Part shown: positions 1 to 5,174 of the stretch, piece after piece
Numbering within the stretch: position 1 is the stretch's first letter
Layout of the letters: each line of letters begins with the position of its first letter
Assembly (NCBI GenBank): GCA_012719555.1
Contig: JAAYAE010000205.1
Coordinates: 1-5,977, forward strand
Reading direction: 5' to 3'
DNA length: 5,977 nt
DNA from: Acholeplasmataceae bacterium
GTDB taxonomy: Bacteria > Bacillota > Negativicutes > Acidaminococcales > Acidaminococcaceae
Program-made: the position numbers and the translations under genes
The notes under the pieces: model-generated
Seen by the model: only the letters and a program-made list of their open reading frames with translations
Database searches by the model: none
Told to the model about the DNA's origin: nothing

Positions 1-60
1 ATTTGGCATAGCAGCTTTGAACACTACTATTCTAAATGGAAAGGTGAGGTTTTTGTATAA
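1..60 (+). CDS. Possible C-terminal tail of an unidentified gene (partial)
   Basis: Reading frame 1 is open from the first base and ends with TAA at 58-60, giving a 19-residue tail rich in aromatic and basic residues (it ends SKWKGEVFV). An intrinsic terminator begins 10 nt after this stop, the layout expected at the end of a real plus-strand gene. The second plus-strand frame is also open, but its stop falls inside the terminator hairpin, which makes it less likely. The fragment is too short to assign a family. A transposase tail is one possibility because of the hairpins that follow, but this is a guess. Sequence to the left of the window would settle it. Confidence 0.35.
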   Translation: MWHSSFEHYYSKWKGEVFV

Positions 61-70
61 CATTTATTGC

Positions 71-95
71 CCACCCGCATAGCAGGTGGTTTTTT
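71..95 (+). terminator. Rho-independent terminator after the left-edge gene
   Basis: CCACC at 71-75 pairs with GGTGG at 85-89. A C/A mismatch and two further G-C pairs (77-78 with 82-83) close a three-base loop, and six T follow (90-95). This is a canonical intrinsic terminator for plus-strand transcription and fits the stop at 58-60. On the minus strand it lacks a T-tract after the stem, so it is one-directional. Confidence 0.7.
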
Positions 96-132
96 GTTTC
101 GCACGCTTTGCGAGCGAAACAGACTAAAGTCT
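96..132. repeat. Two adjacent inverted repeats (compact hairpins)
   Basis: GTTTCGC at 96-102 is complementary to GCGAAAC at 114-120. Inside, CGC at 104-106 pairs with GCG at 110-112 around a TTT loop, leaving one A/A mismatch (103/113). Immediately after, AGACT at 121-125 and AGTCT at 128-132 form a second palindrome. No T-tract follows either one, so they are not ordinary terminators. The cluster could be an end of a mobile element (IS200/IS605 elements end in subterminal hairpins), a dispersed palindromic repeat, or a structured 3' RNA. The sequence here does not decide between these. Confidence 0.55.
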
Positions 133-142
133 TATATAATAA

Positions 143-191
143 CCGGCTAAAAGGCTCCCCAAAGTTTTTAATTGGGGAGCCTTTTAGCTGG
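143..191. terminator. Strong bidirectional terminator of the cat-like/pepV operon
   Basis: The arms at 146-162 and 172-188 are perfectly complementary over 17 bp. G145/T189 and C143-C144/G190-G191 add a wobble and two more pairs. The GC-rich core (GGCTCCCC/GGGGAGCC) is flanked by AAAA and TTTT, so either strand reads as a stem followed by a U-run. It lies 18 nt beyond the stop of the dipeptidase gene and would end the minus-strand operon. It would also stop read-through arriving from the left. Confidence 0.9.
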
Positions 192-208
192 GAAAAACAG
201 ATTGTATA

Positions 209-1600
209 CTAGCGAATTAAATTGTAAATTGCTTGGGCATAAATCTTAGTTATCCTACGCAAATCCTCCAACGCAATGTACTCATTACATTGGTGTGCCA
301 ATTCTTGCTGCCCGGGAAATACCGGACCAAAGGACACCGTGTTTTGTACAGAACGGCAATAAGTACCTCCACCAATAGCAAGCAGCTTTGGTTCTTGACC
401 TGTACACTCTTTATATGTTTCTTGCAGAATCTTAATAAAGGGACAATCTCTTTCCACATAAAGGGGTTTCTTGTGCTGAATAAGCTCAAAATCTGCCTCC
501 AGCTTTTCTGCCAATGCTTTAAGTTTTTCCAAAATTTCCTCACCATCACAAGCTACAGGATAACGAATATCAAATTTTACAGTTGCCTTATTAGCGTCAA
601 CATTTATCATAGCCGTATTAATTGTTAGTCCGCCTGATATTTCATCATGACAGTAGATCCCTAGTGAAGCTCCGTTAGTTTCCATTTTAAGATGTTTAGC
701 AAGATAATTAATAAATTTACTCAATGGGGTATTGGCCTTGGAGAAAAGAGCTGCCAATAACTGCAACATATTTTGAATAGCATTCCAGCCTTTTTCCGGT
801 AGGCTGGCGTGTCCTGTAATGCCCATAGAGGTTATTTTTACACCTTTTAAGTCTGTTTCTACCTTAAAGTGTTTTCCCAACCCCAGAGACCTTATTTGAG
901 CCACAACGTCCTCTTCGGTAACCTCTGCCACGATCGCTGTTGTTAGGTCCGGAACCACATTTATTCGTGTTCCTCCCTCTAGGGAAATAATGTTTGCTTC
1001 GGTTTTTTCCATCTTTAAACTATATAGGAAATGTATTAGTCCCTTTTCCGCATGGATAATGGGGAATTCTGCGTCAGGAGAAAAACCACAAGCAGGGGCC
1101 TCTTCCTTTTTTAAATAATATTCTATACCACGAGAAAAGCTTTCTTCATCCGTTCCCAATATAAGGCGGGCACGTTTGCTAATGGGAAGACCACTTTCCT
1201 TAATAGCTTTAAGCGCATAAAGGCAGGCTACCGCAGGTCCTTTATCATCTCCAGAACCACGGCCGTATAATTTGCCATCAACGATCTGTGCGGAGTATGG
1301 TGGCACAACCCAAGCACCAGCGGCCGGAACAACATCCAGATGTGCCAAAATCGCCACTTGCTCTCCTTCTTTTCCCAATTGTGCATAACCGGCATAGCCT
1401 TCCAAATTTTTTGTAGTTAAACCCATGTCCTTAGCCTTGATCAACATAGTGTCCAGTACTTGAGCAATGCCAAGGCCAAAAGGAGCTCCTTTTTGAATAG
1501 TGCTATCATCCAAAACGCTTTTAATACTAATTATATCCTGCGTATCCTTTACCAACTCGGCAAAAGATTTATCAACAATTTCATTCAAAACATTTTCCAC
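209..1600 (-). CDS. pepV: Dipeptidase PepV (M20 family metallopeptidase)
   Basis: This 463-residue cytoplasmic dizinc peptidase hydrolyses dipeptides, typically with a broad preference for hydrophobic N-terminal residues, releasing amino acids after peptide uptake. The M20 signatures occur in order: LAHLDVVP with metal ligand H87 and catalytic-site D89, GRGSGDDKGP with bridging D118, TDEES with general base E152 and ligand E153, SPDAEFP with ligand D176, TGHAS with H264 in the lid domain, and ELAHQ with the last metal ligand H436. Residue roles are assigned from the known PepV and carboxypeptidase G2 structures. Length matches the family (about 465). The start is GTG at 1598-1600, with a G-rich site (TAGGGGG, 1608-1614) seven nt upstream and no nearby alternative. 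It lies 17 nt after the CAT-like gene, so the two are probably co-transcribed. It ends just before the terminator at 143-191. No residue of the catalytic set is missing. Confidence 0.93.
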   Translation of the reverse strand: MENVLNEIVDKSFAELVKDTQDIISIKSVLDDSTIQKGAPFGLGIAQVLDTMLIKAKDMGLTTKNLEGYAGYAQLGKEGEQVAILAHLDVVPAAGAWVVPPYSAQIVDGKLYGRGSGDDKGPAVACLYALKAIKESGLPISKRARLILGTDEESFSRGIEYYLKKEEAPACGFSPDAEFPIIHAEKGLIHFLYSLKMEKTEANIISLEGGTRINVVPDLTTAIVAEVTEEDVVAQIRSLGLGKHFKVETDLKGVKITSMGITGHASLPEKGWNAIQNMLQLLAALFSKANTPLSKFINYLAKHLKMETNGASLGIYCHDEISGGLTINTAMINVDANKATVKFDIRYPVACDGEEILEKLKALAEKLEADFELIQHKKPLYVERDCPFIKILQETYKECTGQEPKLLAIGGGTYCRSVQNTVSFGPVFPGQQELAHQCNEYIALEDLRRITKIYAQAIYNLIR

Positions 1601-1617
1601 AACAAAGCCCCCTACTT

Positions 1618-2247
1618 TTATTTAAAATCATCTAAATATTCTTGTAAACAAGTGAAATATTGCCCCATATGGATGCCATCAACAAAAGAATGATGAGCTT
1701 CAACTGAAAAAGGCAACAAGGTCTTACCGTTTTCCCGGAAATATTTTCCCCAGGCTAAACGAGGCACCGAGTCCTCCTTATTGAAAGAAATAGTATGAGA
1801 TAGATTGGTAAAAGATACCCAGGGAATACAGGTAATATAGATCAAATCATCCCTGCCCTCTACATCGCTTTTTACAAAATATTCTTGTTGTTCCTCTGTT
1901 TTTTGTTTGGCCTTCTCTACAAATTCTTCCAGCCCGGAAGTCATATCTACAGTAACCATCTTAAACAAATCTGTTCCCTGTTGCATAGCTGTAAAAGAAG
2001 GATTTATTTTTTCGTGTAAAACAACATTCTCTTGTCTAATGCGATACTTAAATGCCTCTACTTCATTTAGGGCAAAGGTTGCCGCATAAATCATAGCATA
2101 GTAAAAGGGAATATTTTTTTCTCGGCACTTAGCCAAAAAGTTTGTAACATTTACATTAGAACAAATTAAATAATGTGCATAATCCATACGCTTAAAAAAA
2201 TGATAATGAATTGCCCGTGGCCAAGTATTCAAATCTATAACTTGCAT
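1618..2247 (-). CDS. Chloramphenicol acetyltransferase-like protein (CatA family)
   Basis: A 209-residue protein of the classical trimeric CAT fold, which transfers acetyl from acetyl-CoA to a hydroxyl group. Landmarks: the N-terminal TWPR (residues 8-11, family W-x-R), PSFT at 83-86, IPWVSFT at 141-147 with S145 at the position of the conserved active-site serine, GKYF at 167-170, and the catalytic HHSFVDG with H186 as base and D190 as the structural Asp. Length agrees with the family (about 215). An in-frame GTG at 2256 lies directly against the Shine-Dalgarno sequence (AAAGGAGG-type, 2257-2264), so ATG at 2247, nine nt from it, is chosen. Outside the motifs it looks diverged from the textbook CatI/CatP enzymes, so real chloramphenicol resistance is unproven and another small acceptor is possible. 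It is the first gene of an operon with pepV. Confidence 0.85.
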   Translation of the reverse strand: MQVIDLNTWPRAIHYHFFKRMDYAHYLICSNVNVTNFLAKCREKNIPFYYAMIYAATFALNEVEAFKYRIRQENVVLHEKINPSFTAMQQGTDLFKMVTVDMTSGLEEFVEKAKQKTEEQQEYFVKSDVEGRDDLIYITCIPWVSFTNLSHTISFNKEDSVPRLAWGKYFRENGKTLLPFSVEAHHSFVDGIHMGQYFTCLQEYLDDFK

Positions 2248-2256
2248 GAATATCAC

Positions 2257-2264
2257 CCTCCTTT
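2257..2264 (-). promoter_or_regulatory. Ribosome binding site that fixes the CAT-like start
   Basis: The minus strand reads AAAGGAGG here, a near-perfect match to the 16S rRNA 3' end. Spacing to ATG at 2247 is nine nt. Spacing to GTG at 2256 would be zero, so the longer reading frame is rejected as the translated form. Confidence 0.8.
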
Positions 2265-2278
2265 TGCATGTTGATAAA

Positions 2279-2307
2279 ATTATAGCACAAATATGTAAAC
2301 TACGAAA
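2279..2307 (-). promoter_or_regulatory. Promoter of the CAT-like/pepV operon (extended -10)
   Basis: The minus strand carries TGCTATAAT (2287-2279), a consensus -10 with the TGn extension. A poor -35 (TTTCGT, 2307-2302) lies 17 bp upstream, as is common for extended -10 promoters. The predicted transcription start near 2272 gives a leader of about 25 nt that contains the ribosome binding site. No operator dyad stands out. Confidence 0.6.
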
Positions 2308-2354
2308 AAATCTATTAAGCTCAATTTTTTCGCCTAAATCCGTATATTATAATT

Positions 2355-2381
2355 TTGCCAATTTTATATTTATGATATAAT
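2355..2381 (+). promoter_or_regulatory. Promoter of the GNAT/exported-protein operon (extended -10)
   Basis: TGATATAAT at 2373-2381 is a consensus -10 with the TGn extension. TTGCCA at 2355-2360 can serve as a -35 at a short 15-bp spacing. The predicted start near 2388 leaves a leader of about 25 nt before ATG at 2413, with TTGGAG (2396-2401) as ribosome site, 11 nt from the start, slightly long. It is back to back with the promoter at 2279-2307, with roughly 70 bp between the -10 elements. Confidence 0.6.
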
Positions 2382-2412
2382 GTGAAATAAACTTATTGGA
2401 GATAACCATCAT

Positions 2413-2841
2413 ATGAACTATAAATTTTACACTGCTTTGCCACCGGAAGCTCAGGATATAAGGCAAAAGGTTTTTGTGGAAGAGCAGGGATTTCAACATG
2501 AATTTGATACTATCGATAATAGTGCTACCCATCTGCTAATGTTTGAAAATAATGCAGCCATAGCCACCGCAAGATTCTTTAATGGTAAAACAAAAAAAGA
2601 ATTTATCATAGGCAGAATAGCAGTATTGCCTGAATATAGGAATAAACACATAGGCGCTGAAATGCTGGAAATACTGCAAAAGAAAATAAATGAATTAGGA
2701 GGAGATAGAATAATTTTATCAGCACAATGCCGTGTGCAGCCTTTCTACGAAAAACAGGGCTACAAAGCTCAGGGGGCCCCATATTTGGAAGGCCTTTGCG
2801 AACATATAAAAATGATTAAAACTATGGAAAGTACAAAATAA
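2413..2841 (+). CDS. GNAT family N-acetyltransferase (ElaA/YjcF type)
   Basis: A 142-residue single-domain acetyltransferase that would use acetyl-CoA on an unknown amine. The N-terminal segment IRQKVFVEEQGF (16-27), followed by EFD and ATHLL (38-42), is typical of the ElaA/YjcF branch. GNAT motif A lies at about 67-85: strand GRIAVLPEYR, then RNKHIGAE as the pyrophosphate-binding turn (family R/Q-x-x-G-x-G/A; here R76, G81, A82). Motif B is at SAQCRVQPFYEKQGY (103-117), and the closing stretch YLEGLCEHIKM (124-134) is the conserved C-terminal block of YjcF-like proteins. Length matches the family (about 140-150). ATG 2413 is preceded by TTGGAG. The stop lies 14 nt from the next start, so the two genes form an operon. 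Substrate cannot be read from sequence. Confidence 0.85.
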   Translation: MNYKFYTALPPEAQDIRQKVFVEEQGFQHEFDTIDNSATHLLMFENNAAIATARFFNGKTKKEFIIGRIAVLPEYRNKHIGAEMLEILQKKINELGGDRIILSAQCRVQPFYEKQGYKAQGAPYLEGLCEHIKMIKTMESTK

Positions 2842-2855
2842 AGGAGTGTTTAATA

Positions 2856-3428
2856 ATGAAAAAGCTGATTTTATTTATGACTATGCTGATTATTCTCCTA
2901 GGAACAACCACCTCTTTCGCAGAGGAAAAACCACAAGTAGCCGTCCTGTATGTTAATAATGCTAAAACCACCTATGATGCAGATGTAGATAACAGTATAT
3001 TAAATAATTTAGCAAAATGTATTAATTCGCAAAAATATGTTTATGTAAATGGTACTCCTTATATTGAAAAATTGAAAAAAGCAGGCGTTGATGACCTTTC
3101 CACCGCAGAAAGAGCTGATATTATCGATGCTTTTTCTGGTGAAGGAATAGATTATATTGTTTTTGTTGAAGTACAGCCCCTAGTAAGAAAAGAGAAACTA
3201 TCTTTCTTCACTTATGGCATTGATATAACTGCTGTTGTTCCTTTTAAGGTCATCGACTTGGTTAATGGCAAATACCTATACAACGGCAAATTTTCTGAAA
3301 AAGCCTCAGACAGCACTGCTTTCGGAGGCCTAGGCAACAAAGCTATAGCACTGAAAGCCCTAGATAAAATAAATCAGCAAATTGCAACCGTTCTAAGTAA
3401 TAGATTACCGGCTGGCAAAATCAGGTAA
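2856..3428 (+). CDS. Small exported protein of unknown function
   Basis: I do not recognise a named family. The 190-residue product starts with a clear Sec signal peptide: KK at 2-3, a hydrophobic core at 4-16, and a polar TTTSFA ending with Ala22 as the likely cleavage point. There is no lipobox cysteine, so it should be released or held at the envelope rather than lipid-anchored. The mature part (about 168 residues) looks alpha/beta: a strand VAVLYV (28-33), helices around 46-56 and 83-94, a strand YIVFVEV (100-106), a strand pair around 122-147 with the turn VNGKY, and a C-terminal amphipathic helix 161-180. That order recalls the small periplasmic domains of the CsgG/LPP20/TolB-N kind, but this is an inference from pattern only. 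AAGGAG at 2841-2846 precedes ATG 2856 by nine nt. It is the last gene of the GNAT operon and is followed by the terminator at 3494-3524. Confidence 0.8.
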   Translation: MKKLILFMTMLIILLGTTTSFAEEKPQVAVLYVNNAKTTYDADVDNSILNNLAKCINSQKYVYVNGTPYIEKLKKAGVDDLSTAERADIIDAFSGEGIDYIVFVEVQPLVRKEKLSFFTYGIDITAVVPFKVIDLVNGKYLYNGKFSEKASDSTAFGGLGNKAIALKALDKINQQIATVLSNRLPAGKIR

Positions 3429-3493
3429 GTAAATTTAATCATTGCAAGCTTTTTGCTTATCTATAAATTAGGTACACTAGCTCAATTTTATAC

Positions 3494-3524
3494 TAAAGAC
3501 CGGACTATAAAAGTCCGGTCTTTA
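3494..3524. terminator. Bidirectional terminator between convergent genes
   Basis: Thirteen pairs (TAAAGACCGGACT at 3494-3506 with 3512-3524) close a five-base loop, ATAAA. On the plus strand the stem ends in TTT and runs into AAATTTTTTATT. On the minus strand it ends in TTTA. It lies 65 nt after the exported-protein gene and 70 nt after the desulfidase stop, and can serve both. The rest of the gap 3429-3594 shows no further gene or strong structure. Confidence 0.88.
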
Positions 3525-3594
3525 AATTTTTTATTGAATTTTTAACAATACCAACTTAATATAATCATAGTTTGACAGAACAAATAAATTACAA

Positions 3595-4893
3595 TTAATT
3601 TTCTGCAACATTAATTTTTCCTAACATGATATTAAGAATTTCAATATCCGTTGACTTCATTCCCACACGACCCATACGGCCAACGCTCTCTATGGTTTGT
3701 TCAATATCATCTTTTACAAGACCCTCACCTGAGTGAAAGACATGATTTTTCTTGCTTAAATGCAAAGCCATAATAGCAGTCTCTACAGCTATTGCTATTT
3801 TTGCCGCACAAGAAGGCTTTGCACCATCGCAAACCATACCACCAACATTGGTTATACTATTTGTAATAACATCACATATAGCCCTATAATCCATTCCCAT
3901 CATATAGGCAATACCGGCACCACTGCCACAGCCTGCACTTACTGCACCGCAATAAGCAGAAAGGCTGCCGATAAATCTTTTTTGGTGAATGGCAATAAGA
4001 TTGCTTACGACTAGAGAACGATACAATTTTTCCTCACTTACTTTGAGTTCTTTAGCATATTCAATAACCGGTAATGATACGGTAATACCCTGATTACCAC
4101 TTCCAGAATTTATTACTACCGGAAGAGGACAACCGCTCATTCTGGCATCAGAACCCGCAGCAGCAAAAGCCTTAGCTCTTAATTTAACATTAGTTGTGTC
4201 AAATTCGCTCATAAGAGTTCTACCAACTTCGGCACCATAAGGATTGCGCATACCTTCCTCCGCAATAGCAGAGTTAAATTCTATTTGTCTGTCCAAGACC
4301 TTTTGCACATCTTCGATTTTTACTACATCGGCAAATTCAAGAATATCTTTAACGTTCAAAAGTGTTTTATTAGGAAAATCTTCACTTGCAGATTTTTCGT
4401 AATCATGTTCTTTGGTCAGTAAAACCTTACCATTTTTGACAATCTTGGTAATATTACTGTGATAATCTTTAATTACTACTTCCGCAGATTCCTTACCGGC
4501 TTTAGCCTGAATAACTATATACAAATTAGCAACATTTTCAATCAGCTCACAGGAGCAAAAATCTCCCTTTAATAAACTATTGCACTGATCTATATCCGCC
4601 TGAGTTATATCTTCTAAAACAGCAAGCTCCTTTGCGGCATTACCACCCAAAACACCCAGCACCGCTGCTACATCAATACCTTTACCGCCGCCTGAATGCG
4701 GAACGGTTACGGCCTTAACGTTTTTGACAATATTACCACTACAATATACGACAATATGTTCCGGCATTTGCCCCAATACTTCACGAACCTTTGCCCCTGC
4801 GTACGCAATAGCAATCGGTTCCGTACACCCTAACGCTACTACAAGCTCTTTCTCTAGAATGGCTACATAATTATCATAAATAACCTGATTCAA
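3595..4893 (-). CDS. cyuA: L-cysteine desulfidase, [4Fe-4S] (UPF0597 / CyuA family)
   Basis: A 432-residue cytoplasmic lyase of the UPF0597 family, related to the alpha domain of Fe-S L-serine dehydratases. Characterised members break L-cysteine into pyruvate, ammonia and sulfide. The N-terminal GCTEP motif gives C23. Candidate cluster ligands are C315 (YCGAVSAGCGSGAG), C355 and C362 (GGMVCDGAKPSCAAK, C-x6-C), matching the cysteine set reported for the Methanocaldococcus jannaschii enzyme as I recall it. Other family blocks are PHSGGGKG (65-72), SGCPLPVVINSGSGNQG (253-269) and the ending GRMGRVGMKSTD (405-416). Length is typical (about 430). The start is TTG at 4891-4893, with AAAGGGG seven nt upstream; no ATG lies nearby in frame. 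It appears monocistronic, behind a long structured leader (see 4958-5011), and ends at the shared terminator. Related annotations are L-serine dehydratase alpha domain or YhaM. The substrate may be cysteine, or another beta-substituted amino acid. Confidence 0.9.
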   Translation of the reverse strand: MNQVIYDNYVAILEKELVVALGCTEPIAIAYAGAKVREVLGQMPEHIVVYCSGNIVKNVKAVTVPHSGGGKGIDVAAVLGVLGGNAAKELAVLEDITQADIDQCNSLLKGDFCSCELIENVANLYIVIQAKAGKESAEVVIKDYHSNITKIVKNGKVLLTKEHDYEKSASEDFPNKTLLNVKDILEFADVVKIEDVQKVLDRQIEFNSAIAEEGMRNPYGAEVGRTLMSEFDTTNVKLRAKAFAAAGSDARMSGCPLPVVINSGSGNQGITVSLPVIEYAKELKVSEEKLYRSLVVSNLIAIHQKRFIGSLSAYCGAVSAGCGSGAGIAYMMGMDYRAICDVITNSITNVGGMVCDGAKPSCAAKIAIAVETAIMALHLSKKNHVFHSGEGLVKDDIEQTIESVGRMGRVGMKSTDIEILNIMLGKINVAEN

Positions 4894-4900
4894 TACTATA

Positions 4901-4907
4901 CCCCTTT
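4901..4907 (-). promoter_or_regulatory. Ribosome binding site supporting the TTG start
   Basis: The minus strand reads AAAGGGG, seven nt before TTG at 4893. This supports a rare TTG initiation codon for the desulfidase rather than an internal ATG; the first internal Met is residue 215, far inside the conserved domain. A palindrome, TACAAAACTTTGTA at 4912-4925, sits just upstream and could form a 5-6 bp stem next to the ribosome site. Confidence 0.7.
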
Positions 4908-4957
4908 CAAATACAAAACTTTGTAAAAAATACTATGATAAAATACTTTATGTCCCA

Positions 4958-5011
4958 TAAACACAATGTAGTGAAAAAACTCCGAAAAGTTTCTTCACTA
5001 CATTGTGTTTA
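4958..5011 (-). promoter_or_regulatory. 54-nt perfect-arm inverted repeat in the desulfidase leader
   Basis: Arms at 4958-4975 and 4994-5011 are complementary at all 18 positions, with an 18-nt centre. Read as minus-strand RNA, the centre continues the stem with a G-U pair, AAAC/GUUU, U-A and U-G, ending in a UUCG tetraloop, which makes 25 continuous pairs. Read as plus-strand RNA, the corresponding positions give an A/C mismatch. No U-tract follows on the minus strand (TTTATGGGAC), so it is not a standard terminator. It begins about where minus-strand transcription should start. It may be a 5' stabilising hairpin, an attenuator part, or a paired operator. Function is inferred. Confidence 0.75.
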
Positions 5012-5015
5012 CTAT

Positions 5016-5042
5016 ATTATATAATGCCATGCGTTTTGTAAA
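5016..5042 (-). promoter_or_regulatory. Probable promoter of the desulfidase gene
   Basis: The minus strand has TTTACA (5042-5037) as a -35 and TATAAT (5021-5016) as a consensus -10, 15 bp apart. An overlapping TAATAT (5019-5014) gives the ideal 17-bp spacing. Either would start transcription at about 5007-5010, at the foot of the inverted repeat, leaving a leader of about 115 nt before TTG 4893. The -35 and spacer overlap one copy of an 18-bp direct repeat (5024-5041), a natural place for regulation. Confidence 0.5.
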
Positions 5043-5092
5043 GTATTAATGTGTAAATTATTGAACAATATTGTATGCCATACATTTTGTTA
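5024..5092. repeat. Two imperfect 18-bp direct repeats plus two palindromes upstream of the desulfidase promoter
   Basis: ATGCCATRCRTTTTGTWA occurs at 5024-5041 and 5075-5092, identical at 15 of 18 positions and 51 bp apart, near five helical turns. The second copy overlaps TGTATGCCATACA (5072-5084, an odd palindrome), which itself overlaps ACAATATTGT (5065-5074, a perfect palindrome). The arrangement looks like a set of regulator binding sites for the minus-strand gene. No regulator is encoded in the window, so the partner is unknown. The remainder of the gap up to 5174 shows no gene and no convincing terminator. Confidence 0.5.
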
Positions 5093-5174
5093 GCGGTTGT
5101 AAGAGCCTTATGAAAGTATCGGCAATTGCTTTTCTCATCTATCAAATACTCTACGTCAGTTTACTGTTTTCATC

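Noticed and set aside
233..628. 131-codon open frame on the plus strand, with similar smaller frames at 250-549 (minus), 1460-1693, 1907-2089 and 3760-4014 (plus)
   Set aside because: They lie inside the pepV, CAT-like and desulfidase genes in other frames, lack plausible ribosome sites and have low-complexity, family-less translations. They are shadows of the real genes.
2248..2256. GTG start three codons upstream of the chosen start of the CAT-like gene
   Set aside because: The GTG abuts the Shine-Dalgarno sequence with no spacing; ATG at 2247 has the proper nine-nt distance and matches the family N-terminus.
2347..2532. 61-codon minus-strand frame across the divergent promoter and the GNAT start
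   Set aside because: It overlaps the GNAT coding region and the plus-strand promoter and has no recognisable protein features.
4958..5011. Reading the large inverted repeat as an intrinsic terminator of the HAD gene
   Set aside because: No U-tract follows the stem on the minus strand, and it lies about 160 nt past the HAD stop, at the foot of a promoter for the next gene.
4958..5011. Reading the large inverted repeat as a miniature transposable element
   Set aside because: I see no flanking target-site duplication and no second copy in the window.
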